Assembly (NCBI GenBank): GCA_028710055.1
Contig: JAQUSX010000024.1
Location: 1 to 7,541 of the forward strand
Length of the DNA stretch: 7,541 bases
Origin: Clostridia bacterium
GTDB taxonomy: Bacteria; Bacillota; Clostridia; Christensenellales; CAG-314
Direction of reading: 5' to 3'
This document shows, in pieces, positions 1 through 6,747 of this stretch. Within the stretch, counting starts at the first letter, position 1. Each line of letters starts with the position of its first letter. Under the pieces are notes generated by a model that was not told the origin of the DNA, did not search any database, and worked only from the letters and a program-made list of their open reading frames with translations. The position numbers were made by a program, and so were the translations under genes.

Positions 1-1816
1 CCACTACTACTGTGTACGGTATTTTGTCAAGCTGCGCTTCACGGATACGGTAGCCGATTTTTTCGTTTCTATCGTCAAGATCCGCGCGTATTCCCATATC
101 TATAAGTTTATCGTAAACTTTTTTTGCGTAGCCGTTTTGCGCTTCCGATATAGGCATAACTCTGACTTGCTCGGGTGCAAACCACAGCGGCAGCGCGCCC
201 GCGTATTTTTCAAGCAACAGTGCGAGAGTGCGTTCGTAACAGCCGATAGAAGTTCTGTGAATAATATACGGCATAGTTTTACTTCCGTCAACGTCGATAT
301 ATTCCATACCGAATTTTTGAGCCAAAAGCATATCTATTTGGATTGTTACCAATGTGTCTTCTTTGCCGTGAACGTTAGTTATTTGAAGGTCGAGTTTCGG
401 TCCGTAAAAAGCCGCTTCGCCGATACCGATCTGATAATTTACGCCCAGTTCGTCCAAAATGTTTTTCATAAGCTTTTGCGCTTCGTCCCATTGTTCTTTT
501 GTGCCTTCGTATTTTGCGGTGTTTTCGGGATCCCATTGACTGAAGCGGTAAGTTACGTCTTCGAGCAGACCAATAGATTGCAACAAATATCTCGAAAGCT
601 CCAAACAGCCTTTAAATTCTTCTTTGAGTTGATCTGGACGTATGATAAGATGCGCTTCGGAAATAGTAAATTGTCTTACCCTAATAAGTCCGTGCATTTC
701 GCCGCTGTCTTCGTTTCTAAACAGAGTGGAAGTTTCGTTTAAACGCATCGGAAGCTCACGGTAACTGCGTTGGCGGTTAAGGAAAACCTGATATTGGAAA
801 GGACATGTCATAGGACGCAAAGCGAAAACTTCTTTATCTTTGTTTTCGTCGCCCAAAATAAACATACCTTCTTTGTAATGAGACCAGTGACCGCTTATTT
901 TGTACAAATCCGATTTTGCCATATACGGAGTCTTAGTCAATTTGTAACCCCATTTTTCTTCCGTGTCTTCTACAAAACGCTCCAATATCTGTATGACTTT
1001 CGCGCCTTTAGGCATAAGAATCGGCAAACCCTGTCCAATAACGTCGACTGTGGTAAAGTATTCCAGCTCTCGACCGATTTTGTTGTGGTCGCGGCGTTTA
1101 GCGTCTTCTACTTTTGCCAAATACTCGTCCAAATCAGCTTTTTTGTCGAAAGCCGTTCCGTAAATACGGCTGAGCATTTTGTTTTTTACGTCGCCGCGCC
1201 AATACGCTCCCGCAAGTCCCGTAAGTTTGAACGCTTTTACTTTGCCCGTGGAAGTAAGGTGCGGTCCGCGGCACATGTCGGTATATTCGCCTTGAGTATA
1301 TATCGAAACCTCGGGAACACCTAAATCCTTAATCATTTCAACCTTATAAGGTTCGTTTTGCTTTTCGAAAAATTTTATCGCGTCGGCGCTACTCATAACC
1401 GAGCGAACGATGGGCAGATTTTCTTTTATTACGTTTTGCATTTCCGCTTCGATTTTTGCTAAATCGTCTTGAGTAATGGGTTCCTCGAAATCAATGTCGT
1501 AATAAAATCCGGTTTTAACTGCGGGACCTATCGCCACTTTCGCGTTGGGGTACAAGCGTTTAACCGCTTGCGCCATAATGTGAGAAGTAGTATGGCGATA
1601 AACTTCCTTTCCTTCCTCGTCATTAAATGTAAACACTTTAAAATCGCAGTCGTTATCTACCGTTGCGGTCAAGTCCGCTTTCGTTCCGTTTATCGACGCG
1701 CAAACAGCGTTGCGAGCCAAGCCTTCGCTAATGCTTTTGATGATGTCAATGACGCTCGTTCCCTTGTCAAATTCAGCTTTTCTGCCGTCGGGAAAAGTAA
1801 TGAAAATTTTCGCCAT
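1..1816 (-). CDS. thrS: Threonyl-tRNA synthetase (3' end beyond the window)
   Basis: Class II aminoacyl-tRNA synthetase that charges tRNA-Thr with threonine in the cytoplasm. The frame is open from the ATG at 1816 to the left edge, giving 605 residues; the family is about 640 long, so roughly the last 35-40 residues of the anticodon-binding domain are missing. Domains in order: N-terminal TGS domain (about 1-62); editing domain with H75-x3-H79 and the TDMCRGPH motif (C182, H186), matching the E. coli editing site; catalytic core with motif 2 FRNEDSGEMHGL (R367); zinc ligands C338, H389 and H520 by alignment to the E. coli enzyme; motif 3 around GCYERTLALLLE (525-536), a form I associate with clostridial ThrRS; start of the anticodon-binding domain from about 548. 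An AGGAGG ribosome binding site (1825-1830) lies 8 bases before the ATG. Expression is controlled by the T-box leader directly upstream. No damage is seen in the visible part. Confidence 0.97.
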   Translation of the reverse strand, partial: MAKIFITFPDGRKAEFDKGTSVIDIIKSISEGLARNAVCASINGTKADLTATVDNDCDFKVFTFNDEEGKEVYRHTTSHIMAQAVKRLYPNAKVAIGPAVKTGFYYDIDFEEPITQDDLAKIEAEMQNVIKENLPIVRSVMSSADAIKFFEKQNEPYKVEMIKDLGVPEVSIYTQGEYTDMCRGPHLTSTGKVKAFKLTGLAGAYWRGDVKNKMLSRIYGTAFDKKADLDEYLAKVEDAKRRDHNKIGRELEYFTTVDVIGQGLPILMPKGAKVIQILERFVEDTEEKWGYKLTKTPYMAKSDLYKISGHWSHYKEGMFILGDENKDKEVFALRPMTCPFQYQVFLNRQRSYRELPMRLNETSTLFRNEDSGEMHGLIRVRQFTISEAHLIIRPDQLKEEFKGCLELSRYLLQSIGLLEDVTYRFSQWDPENTAKYEGTKEQWDEAQKLMKNILDELGVNYQIGIGEAAFYGPKLDLQITNVHGKEDTLVTIQIDMLLAQKFGMEYIDVDGSKTMPYIIHRTSIGCYERTLALLLEKYAGALPLWFAPEQVRVMPISEAQNGYAKKVYDKLIDMGIRADLDDRNEKIGYRIREAQLDKIPYTVVV

Positions 1817-1832
1817 AATTAATTCCTCCTAT

Positions 1833-1867
1833 AAAAAAATCCTTACCCTAAGTTACTAGGATAAGGA
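1833..1867 (-). terminator. Rho-independent terminator of the thrS T-box leader
   Basis: Read on the minus strand, TCCTTATCCTA pairs with TTAGGGTAAGGA to give an 11-12 bp stem (two wobble pairs) closed by a 4-base loop and followed by seven T. It lies between the T-box and the thrS ribosome binding site, so it is an attenuator rather than a gene-end terminator. Its 5' strand (1857-1867) contains the CCTTAT needed by the antiterminator, so the two structures exclude each other. Confidence 0.93.
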
Positions 1868-2071
1868 CGAAAATTATTTCCGCGGTTCCACCTTATTTAC
1901 CGCCCATGAGCGGTCTCTTTAAAGTTATTTACATTTACGCCGTAAATATAAGCGGTATCAAATGAAGTGGTACTCATTTAGACCGTCTGCGCGACTTTCA
2001 CCTTGATTCACGCTCTCTAAAAAACGGGCAACCAAACGAACATGTCTTCAAATACAATACTATCAAATTTT
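1833..2071 (-). promoter_or_regulatory. T-box riboswitch (threonine) in the thrS leader
   Basis: A transcription-attenuation riboswitch that senses uncharged tRNA-Thr. The T-box AAGGTGGAACCGCGG lies at 1880-1894. Antiterminator: ATAAGG (1891-1896) pairs with CCTTAT (1861-1866), CGGAAA (1877-1882) pairs with TTTTCG (1868-1873), and the bulge between them presents UGGA for the tRNA acceptor end. Lower stem I: TGAAG (2046-2050) with CTTCA (1963-1967), extended by GTAT (2052-2055) with ATAC (1955-1958). The specifier triplet is ACC (1969-1971), a Thr codon, followed by A as usual in specifier loops. AGAGAG and GGTGAAA segments at 1996-2018 fit the apical part of stem I. Another hairpin, ACCGCT/GGCGGT (about 1898-1913), precedes the T-box. 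The leader end of about 2071 is inferred from the promoter. The T-box and terminator are directly visible; the stem I fold is a hand fold. Confidence 0.95.
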
Positions 2072-2077
2072 TAATTT

Positions 2078-2106
2078 ATTCTATACCTTGCGGTATTTTT
2101 TGTCAA
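2078..2106 (-). promoter_or_regulatory. Housekeeping sigma-type promoter of thrS leader
   Basis: On the minus strand a perfect -35 box TTGACA (2101-2106) is followed by a 17-base spacer and the -10 box TAGAAT (2078-2083, five of six matches to TATAAT). The predicted transcript start is near 2071, just ahead of the T-box stem I. The TGA stop codon of the upstream ytxC-like gene (2103-2105) lies inside the -35 hexamer, so thrS has its own promoter with no spacer from the gene before it. Confidence 0.85.
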
Positions 2107-2876
2107 GAGTTTGTAAGAGATTCGTAACTTGCGGCAAACAAATAATCCGCTAAATATCGAAATTCATCGGATAATATATCGATTTTGCCCATAAAAACGA
2201 GCATTCTCGGTTTTTGACAAATGATATTGTACATCAAAATTTCTTCTTCGGATAAATCTGGGTAAATGAATTTTTGCTTTACTATACGCTTGTTTTTTTC
2301 ATCAAAAAGCTCAAATCCATCATAATTAAGTACGGCGAAAAGTTTTTTATTTACAAAAGGCACGGCTTCCAATAAAAAACGCAAAAAATCCCGAACGATG
2401 CTTTTATTGTTAAAAATCACATCGTTAGCGTTACTAAGCTCAATTATTTCATCCCACTTTCTTTTGAGATTTTTTGAGCGAAAATTGTAAACTCCGTCGA
2501 TTACGATAACTTCGGGATTGTCAAACATCCGAACAAGCGACCTGTTGTCGATATTGCTGTCGAATATGCACATTGTGTTAATGAGCGTGCGTGTGGTCAA
2601 ATCGTCGTTGGTTATACGGATTTTTTCCAATAAATATCTTTTTTTGTAGCTTACCGATATCACTCTCGCCACGCTTTCCCTAACGAGAGCAGTCATTTGC
2701 GGCTTATGCTCTATCGGATACGCTAGCGAAACGTAATAGCGATTTTTCGCGTCAAGCTCCGTAATAATGCCGTTAACGCAAGAAACGGGTTTTTCCAGCT
2801 CGTCTTTAATGCTTTGCAAAAAAAATTTATTTTGGTTGTCGATACTAAGCGTCGTTTCCGCGAGTTTTTGATTCAT
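2103..2876 (-). CDS. ytxC: YtxC-like sporulation-associated protein (divergent)
   Basis: A 257-residue protein with no signal peptide or clear membrane segment; the molecular function of the family is unknown. I assign it to the YtxC family on two grounds. First, residues 123-195 (VIVIDGVYNFRSKNL, then a helical stretch with FLRFLLEAVPFVNKK, then FAVLNYDGFELFDEKNKRI) follow the family pattern as I recall it: an Ile/Gly-x2-NFR core, a long helix, and a strand ending in a Tyr/Phe-Asp-Glu turn. The segment DLSEEEILMYNII (207-219) matches the region before the family C-terminus. Second, in Bacillus subtilis ytxC lies just upstream of thrS in the same direction, as here. The N-terminal 100 residues are less recognisable, and the Cys pair I would expect near the C-terminus is not seen. 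The only in-frame ATG near the start has no Shine-Dalgarno sequence; a stop lies four codons upstream, so the start cannot move far upstream. Confidence 0.75.
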   Translation of the reverse strand: MNQKLAETTLSIDNQNKFFLQSIKDELEKPVSCVNGIITELDAKNRYYVSLAYPIEHKPQMTALVRESVARVISVSYKKRYLLEKIRITNDDLTTRTLINTMCIFDSNIDNRSLVRMFDNPEVIVIDGVYNFRSKNLKRKWDEIIELSNANDVIFNNKSIVRDFLRFLLEAVPFVNKKLFAVLNYDGFELFDEKNKRIVKQKFIYPDLSEEEILMYNIICQKPRMLVFMGKIDILSDEFRYLADYLFAASYESLTNS

Positions 2877-2882
2877 ACATAA

Positions 2883-2913
2883 AGTTTATGCAAATTCAAA
2901 ATTATTAGTATAC
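2883..2913 (-). promoter_or_regulatory. Possible sporulation sigma-E-like promoter before the ytxC-like gene
   Basis: On the minus strand CATAAACT (2883-2890) matches a sigma-E -10 consensus of the CATACAnT type at all but one fixed position. GTATACT (2907-2913) resembles the -35 element at five of seven positions. The 16-base spacer is slightly longer than usual, and the implied start site falls almost on the start codon, leaving no room for a ribosome binding site. In 52 AT-rich bases a chance match is quite possible, so this is a weak call. Confidence 0.2.
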
Positions 2914-2928
2914 GCCGACCAAAAACCG

Positions 2929-3612
2929 CTAAATTTTCATATTTTTCGCCATTTCTTTGTCAGATTCCGACACTCGAAAACTTTCGCGGACTTTTTGCAA
3001 CGCTTTGTTTCTGACAAACTTTGTAAGGTTATTTTTGCCGTCGATGTATTTTACCGTTTTATCTTTACATTTTATAAAAGCGATTGACAAAAGCCACGCA
3101 GCGCCCATATCTAGATAATATTCGCCGAAAGTAAGATTGTCTACGGTTGCGAGAATTTTGTCAATATGACTTTCGTCCAAGAAATATTGCATAAATATAT
3201 TAAGCCCGAAGCGTATTGTAAAAGTTTTATCGCTATCTGTGAGCGTTAAGGCAAAATTCCAAAGTTTTTCAAGGTCGTTTTCCTTTATTTTCAAAGCGGA
3301 ATTTACGCTGTCGCAAACCGCCCAGTTTTCCACGTAGGGCAAATAATCACGCAATAAATTTAGTTTTTCGTCAAGAGATATTTTCGCGAAACAAATAACG
3401 AAACCTTTTATCATATCGACTTCGTAAAATTCGTTGCAAGGAAAAGTTAAAATCGTCTTATATTCGTCCGCGTAAATGCGGGCTATCGCGCGCAAGTCGG
3501 GATTACGGCAGCCCAAAATTTCCGTTTCCGTTTTCACGATACGGCTGTTGAAATTTTTGTATTCCGCCGTGGATTTTTCTCTTATTAAATTACATAAAAA
3601 TTCGTATGTCAT
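2929..3612 (-). CDS. AlkD-like DNA alkylation repair glycosylase (HEAT-like repeats)
   Basis: A 227-residue, almost all-helical protein of the AlkD/AlkC-like DNA alkylation repair family (COG4912 type). The B. cereus AlkD enzyme removes bulky or cationic N3- and N7-alkylated purines without flipping the base, using a HEAT-like repeat solenoid that cradles DNA. The sequence shows ILGCRNPDLRAIA near the N-terminus, NWAVCDS in the middle, FTIRFG, YYLDMGAAWLLS and the C-terminal NKALQKVRES. The AlkD residues W109, D113, R148 and W187 correspond to W97, D101, R134 and W173 counted from the ATG at 3612, so the active site appears complete. The ATG at 3612 is preferred over an in-frame GTG at 3618 because the AAGGG ribosome binding site (3618-3622) overlaps that GTG. 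It sits between the acpP terminator and the ytxC-like gene; I see no convincing promoter of its own. Substrate range cannot be read from sequence. Confidence 0.92.
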   Translation of the reverse strand: MTYEFLCNLIREKSTAEYKNFNSRIVKTETEILGCRNPDLRAIARIYADEYKTILTFPCNEFYEVDMIKGFVICFAKISLDEKLNLLRDYLPYVENWAVCDSVNSALKIKENDLEKLWNFALTLTDSDKTFTIRFGLNIFMQYFLDESHIDKILATVDNLTFGEYYLDMGAAWLLSIAFIKCKDKTVKYIDGKNNLTKFVRNKALQKVRESFRVSESDKEMAKNMKI

Positions 3613-3617
3613 ATTCA

Positions 3618-3622
3618 CCCTT
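3618..3622 (-). promoter_or_regulatory. Ribosome binding site deciding the AlkD-like start
   Basis: AAGGG on the minus strand stands 5 bases before the ATG at 3612. The alternative in-frame GTG at 3616-3618 uses the last G of this element, so the gene begins at the ATG and not two codons earlier. Confidence 0.7.
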
Positions 3623-3683
3623 GTTTCTCAGTTCGCAAAATTTTAGTTTATAAGCTGCGAATAATTTTATTTTTTTTCGTTAT

Positions 3684-3722
3684 AAAGCAAAATCGTATGC
3701 GTTTTGTTAACTGCATACGATT
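3684..3722 (-). terminator. Rho-independent terminator downstream of acpP
   Basis: On the minus strand AATCGTATGC (3713-3722) and GCATACGATT (3691-3700) form a perfect 10-bp stem with a 12-base loop that can close further through GTT/AAC. The stem is followed by TTGCTTT; with the two T that end the stem the run is ATTTTGCTTTA, an interrupted and therefore moderate T tract. It begins 22 bases after the acpP stop codon and separates acpP from the AlkD-like gene. Confidence 0.8.
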
Positions 3723-3744
3723 CTACAAAAATTGTTTAATTTTG

Positions 3745-3975
3745 TTATTTTTTGTTTTCTTCTACAAATTTCACAACCGCGCCGATTGTTTGAAGCTTGT
3801 TTGCCATTTCGTCGGGTACGGTGATATTAAAAACATCTTCTAAAGACATAAGCAGTTCCACTACGTCGAGCGAATCCGCGCCAAGGTCGTTAATGATATC
3901 GGATTCCATGGTTATTTTGTCTTTTGAAATATTCAGTTGATCAGCCAGCATTGTTTGAACTTTTTCGAAAACCAT
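3745..3975 (-). CDS. acpP: Acyl carrier protein
   Basis: A 76-residue acidic acyl carrier protein, the usual length for bacterial fatty-acid ACP. It carries the growing acyl chain on a 4'-phosphopantetheine arm attached to Ser35 in the motif DLGADSLDVVELLM. Helix II with the acidic recognition residues (DVVELLMSLEDVF) and the ITVPDE turn follow, and the final helix is GAVVKFVEENKK. The frame is open to an ATG at 3990, but that ATG shares bases with the GGAGG ribosome binding site of the ATG at 3975; the internal ATG also gives the normal ACP N-terminus. The gene has its own promoter upstream and terminator downstream and so looks monocistronic, away from the fab genes it often accompanies. 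Confidence 0.97.
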   Translation of the reverse strand: MVFEKVQTMLADQLNISKDKITMESDIINDLGADSLDVVELLMSLEDVFNITVPDEMANKLQTIGAVVKFVEENKK

Positions 3976-3983
3976 CAATAATT

Positions 3984-3988
3984 CCTCC
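3984..3988 (-). promoter_or_regulatory. Ribosome binding site deciding the acpP start
   Basis: GGAGG on the minus strand lies 8 bases before the ATG at 3975. The upstream in-frame ATG at 3988-3990 provides the first G of this element, so it cannot be the start served by it. This removes the first five codons of the longest open frame. Confidence 0.9.
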
Positions 3989-4019
3989 ATTTATAATAGG
4001 TACAAATTTTCATACAGCC

Positions 4020-4048
4020 ATTTTATAATAAATTACCGATAATTACAA
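4020..4048 (-). promoter_or_regulatory. Putative housekeeping promoter of acpP
   Basis: On the minus strand TTGTAA (4043-4048, four of six matches) is followed by a 17-base spacer and TAAAAT (4020-4025, five of six; an overlapping TATAAA gives a 15-base spacer). The predicted start is near 4013, about 38 bases before the acpP ATG. The match is good for an AT-rich gap but unproven. Confidence 0.6.
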
Positions 4049-4068
4049 TACTTTTTCGGTATTTTTTT

Positions 4069-5460
4069 CTAAAATTCAGCGTTATATACAGTGCGCGGGA
4101 ACGGAATTGAGTCTCTGATGTTGTTTACGCCTGTAAGATACATTACAAGACGCTCAAAACCAAGACCAAAACCCGCGTGCTTATTTCCGCCGTAACGGCG
4201 TAAATCCAAATACCACCAGTATTCCTCGGTGTTCATATTAAGCTCGCGCATTCTTTGTTCCAGTACCTCGTAACGCTCTTCTCTTTGGCTAGCTCCGATA
4301 AGTTCGCCGATACCAGGAACAAGCATATCCGCTGCGGCGACGGTCTTTTTGTCGTCGTTTAAGCGCATATAAAACGCCTTGAAATCCTTTGGATAATCGG
4401 TAACAAAAACGGGACATTTATATATTTTTTCGGTCAAATATTTTTCGTGTTCGGTAGCCAGTTCCTCGCCCCAGCGCGCTTTAAACTCAAACTCGTTGTT
4501 ATGCGGTTCAAGCAATTTCACCGCTTCGGTATAACTAATGCGGACAAAATCGCTTTTTACTAATTTAGTAAGTCTTTCTTTTAATCCCTTATCAATAAAT
4601 TCGTCAAAAAAGTCCATTTCTTGCTTGCAGTTATCTAAAACGTATTTTACGACGTATTTTATCATATCTTCGGCAAGATTCATATCGTCGGCTAGGTCGG
4701 CGAAAGCTATTTCGGGTTCTATCTGCCAAAACTCCGCCGCGTGACGCTGTGTGTTGCTGTGCTCCGCTCTGAAAGTCGGTCCAAAAGTATACACGTTGGA
4801 AAAAGCCATTGCGTAAGTTTCGACTTCTAATTGTCCCGAAACGGTTAAACCCGCTTTTTTGCCGAAAAAGTCTTTTGAGTAATCAACTTCTCCGTTAGGG
4901 GTTTTCGGAACGTTATTTAGGTCAAACGTCGTAATTTGGAACATTTCGCCCGCGCCTTCGCAGTCGCTGGCCGTAACTATCGGCGTGTGAACATAAATAA
5001 AGTTGCGTTCATTAAAGAAACTATGCACAGCAAATGCCGCCTTTGAGCGAACTCTCATAACGGCGTTAAATAAATTCGTTCTTGGACGCAAATGCGCGAT
5101 TTCTCTCAAAAACTCAACGGTGTGGCGTTTTTTCTGCATCGGGTATTCGGGCGTAGATTTGCCTTCCACCGTAATAGATTTCGCCTTTATCTCGAAAGGC
5201 TGTTTATTTTCGGGGGTAAGCGTAACGACGCCGTTTACGGTCAAAGCGCAGCCTACGTTTTGACGCGCTATTTCTTCGTAATTTTCTATTTCGTCGCGGA
5301 CGAAAACCACTTGCACGGATTTGAAACATGTGCCGTCGTTAAGTTCGATAAAACCGAAAACTTTGCTGTCGCGGATTGTGCGTGCCCATCCGCTTACGGT
5401 AACGGTTTTACCGTCGTATAATTGCTGTTGTTCGTATAAACTGTTTAATAATGTTCTCAT
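4069..5460 (-). CDS. asnS: Asparaginyl-tRNA synthetase
   Basis: A 463-residue class IIb synthetase that charges tRNA-Asn directly with asparagine in the cytoplasm. The N-terminal OB-fold anticodon-binding domain occupies about residues 15-105 ([21 protein letters not shown]). The catalytic domain carries motif 1 around [14 protein letters not shown] (158-171), motif 2 [21 protein letters not shown] split over 230-250, and motif 3 [15 protein letters not shown] (430-444), ending in the typical [11 protein letters not shown]...NAEF. The Asn-type motif 2 and C-terminus separate it from AspRS. Length is normal and there is no truncation. The start codon has only a weak upstream GG-rich element (CGGTAA), unlike its neighbours. 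It follows ftsZ after 42 AT-rich bases without an evident terminator or strong promoter, so read-through from ftsAZ is plausible. No T-box leader is present. Confidence 0.97.
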   Translation of the reverse strand: MRTLLNSLYEQQQLYDGKTVTVSGWARTIRDSKVFGFIELNDGTCFKSVQVVFVRDEIENYEEIARQNVGCALTVNGVVTLTPENKQPFEIKAKSITVEGKSTPEYPMQKKRHTVEFLREIAHLRPRTNLFNAVMRVRSKAAFAVHSFFNERNFIYVHTPIVTASDCEGAGEMFQITTFDLNNVPKTPNGEVDYSKDFFGKKAGLTVSGQLEVETYAMAFSNVYTFGPTFRAEHSNTQRHAAEFWQIEPEIAFADLADDMNLAEDMIKYVVKYVLDNCKQEMDFFDEFIDKGLKERLTKLVKSDFVRISYTEAVKLLEPHNNEFEFKARWGEELATEHEKYLTEKIYKCPVFVTDYPKDFKAFYMRLNDDKKTVAAADMLVPGIGELIGASQREERYEVLEQRMRELNMNTEEYWWYLDLRRYGGNKHAGFGLGFERLVMYLTGVNNIRDSIPFPRTVYNAEF

Positions 5461-5502
5461 ATATTTACCGTACTTTTATTTTTTTAGATTTTTTAATAAT
5501 GA

Positions 5503-6720
5503 TTATTTTTTTAGTCTGCGTAAAAAAGCGGGTACGTCGTTGTCTTCCGATACTTTTATATTAGACGTTTCAGCCGCTGCTACTTGGTTTTGCGCCGGTT
5601 GCTCTGGCTCAATATCCGTTTCAGCGGGCTTAAATTCGCTGTTAAGCGGTTTGTCCATTCTTGTGCCGTACAATTCTTTCGCAAAATTACTATTGTCAGC
5701 GCGTTCGGTTCTTTCACCGAAAAACGATTGCGTTTTCGATTTTTGCGGAATTTGCTGTTCTTGTTTTTGCATATCGAAACCTGTTGCGATAATGGTAACC
5801 TGAACTTCGCTTTCAATATCTTCGCGTATATCCGCGCCGAATATTATCTGCGCCTGCTCGTCCACTACTTCTTTGACCAAATCAACAGACTCGTAAATTT
5901 CGCCGAGCGTCAGGTCTACGCTGCCAGTAATATTAATGATAAGCCCAGTCGCGCCTTTTATCGTCGTTTCCAACAAAGGACTGTAAACAGCTTGACGTAT
6001 AGCGTCCAAAGTGCGGTTTTCGCCTTTTCCGACACCCAAGCCCATATGCGCCATACCTTTGTTACGCATTACAGATTTTACGTCGGCAAAATCAAGATTG
6101 ATAAGCGCGGGGAAAACGATAATATCGCTTATGCCGCGTATACCTTGACGCAAAACTTCGTCCGCGCGTTTAAACGCTTCGACAACGGTAATATCTTTGG
6201 GGAAATTTTGCATAAGTTTATCGTTTGGAATAACGACGAGAGTGTCTACGTATTTTCTAAGATTTTCTATACCCATCTCGGCGTTTTTGATACGAACTCT
6301 TCCTTCAAAAGAGAAAGGTTTCGTGACTACCGCAACCGTTAGTATACCCATTTCTTTCGCAATCGAAGCGATAACGGGAGCGGCTCCCGTGCCTGTGCCG
6401 CCGCCCATACCCGCGGTCAAAAAGACCAAATCGGTATCTTTGAGTATTTCAACAATAGAGTCGCGGCTTTCTTCCGCGGCTTGTCTGCCGATTTCGGGGT
6501 CTGCGCCTGCTCCCAAACCTTTTGTGAGTTTGCTGCCTATCTGTAATTTATTTGAAGCCTGCGACATAAACAAGGCTTGTCTATCCGTATTTATAGCGAC
6601 AAAAGTTGCGCTTTTTATGCCCGATTGAATCATACGGTTAACCGCGTTGTTACCGCCGCCGCCTATTCCCAAAACTTTTATATCGGCAGCTCTCGCAACC
6701 GCTTGATATTCGTCTACCAT
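5503..6720 (-). CDS. ftsZ: Cell division GTPase FtsZ
   Basis: A 405-residue tubulin homologue that polymerises at mid-cell into the Z ring and recruits the division machinery. The GTP-binding domain has [13 protein letters not shown] (18-30) and the tubulin signature [12 protein letters not shown] (104-115). The T7 loop NLDFADVK (208-215) holds the catalytic acidic residues D210 and D213. The second domain runs to about ATGFD (312-316). A low-complexity linker rich in Glu, Gln and Lys (about 317-394) leads to the conserved C-terminal peptide [11 protein letters not shown] (395-405), which docks FtsA, SepF or similar partners. The ATG at 6720 is preceded by GGGAGG (6732-6737) at a rather long 11-base spacing. 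ftsA ends 27 bases upstream, giving the classic ftsA-ftsZ operon. All family hallmarks are intact. Confidence 0.98.
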   Translation of the reverse strand: MVDEYQAVARAADIKVLGIGGGGNNAVNRMIQSGIKSATFVAINTDRQALFMSQASNKLQIGSKLTKGLGAGADPEIGRQAAEESRDSIVEILKDTDLVFLTAGMGGGTGTGAAPVIASIAKEMGILTVAVVTKPFSFEGRVRIKNAEMGIENLRKYVDTLVVIPNDKLMQNFPKDITVVEAFKRADEVLRQGIRGISDIIVFPALINLDFADVKSVMRNKGMAHMGLGVGKGENRTLDAIRQAVYSPLLETTIKGATGLIINITGSVDLTLGEIYESVDLVKEVVDEQAQIIFGADIREDIESEVQVTIIATGFDMQKQEQQIPQKSKTQSFFGERTERADNSNFAKELYGTRMDKPLNSEFKPAETDIEPEQPAQNQVAAAETSNIKVSEDNDVPAFLRRLKK

Positions 6721-6747
6721 TTTTATCTAATCCTCCCTGAGTTCAAG

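Noticed and set aside
92..102. Not DNA coordinates but FtsA residues: the Gly-Gly to Tyr-Ile change in the phosphate loop, considered as a sign of an inactive ATPase
   Set aside because: A similar Tyr-containing loop is, to my recollection, present in Thermotoga FtsA, which binds ATP, so the change alone does not indicate loss of activity.
137..1822. Plus-strand open frames of 117 to 201 residues at 137-742, 770-1324 and 1469-1822
   Set aside because: They lie antisense to thrS, whose frame is continuous and carries all family motifs. The translations are rich in Phe, Val and Arg and resemble no protein family; they arise from the codon bias of the real gene.
3640..3690. AT-rich promoter-like hexamers (TTGCTT, TATAAA, TAAAAT) before the AlkD-like gene
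   Set aside because: No -35/-10 pair with acceptable spacing could be assembled; the region is so AT-rich that single hexamers mean little.
4034..4062. Inverted repeat TACCGA/TCGGTA with a long loop after asnS
   Set aside because: Only six base pairs with a loop of about 16 bases and no run of T after it; too weak to call a terminator or an operator, and it overlaps the acpP promoter.
5580..5816. A 78-residue frame on the minus strand inside the ftsZ linker region
   Set aside because: It is the alternative frame of the low-complexity FtsZ linker, and it is Lys/Arg/Asn-rich with no motif.
5584..6342. Plus-strand open frame of 252 residues opposite ftsZ, with others at 6197-6628 and 5321-5803
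   Set aside because: Antisense to an intact FtsZ; the composition is that of a reverse-strand shadow and no ribosome binding site or family motif is visible.
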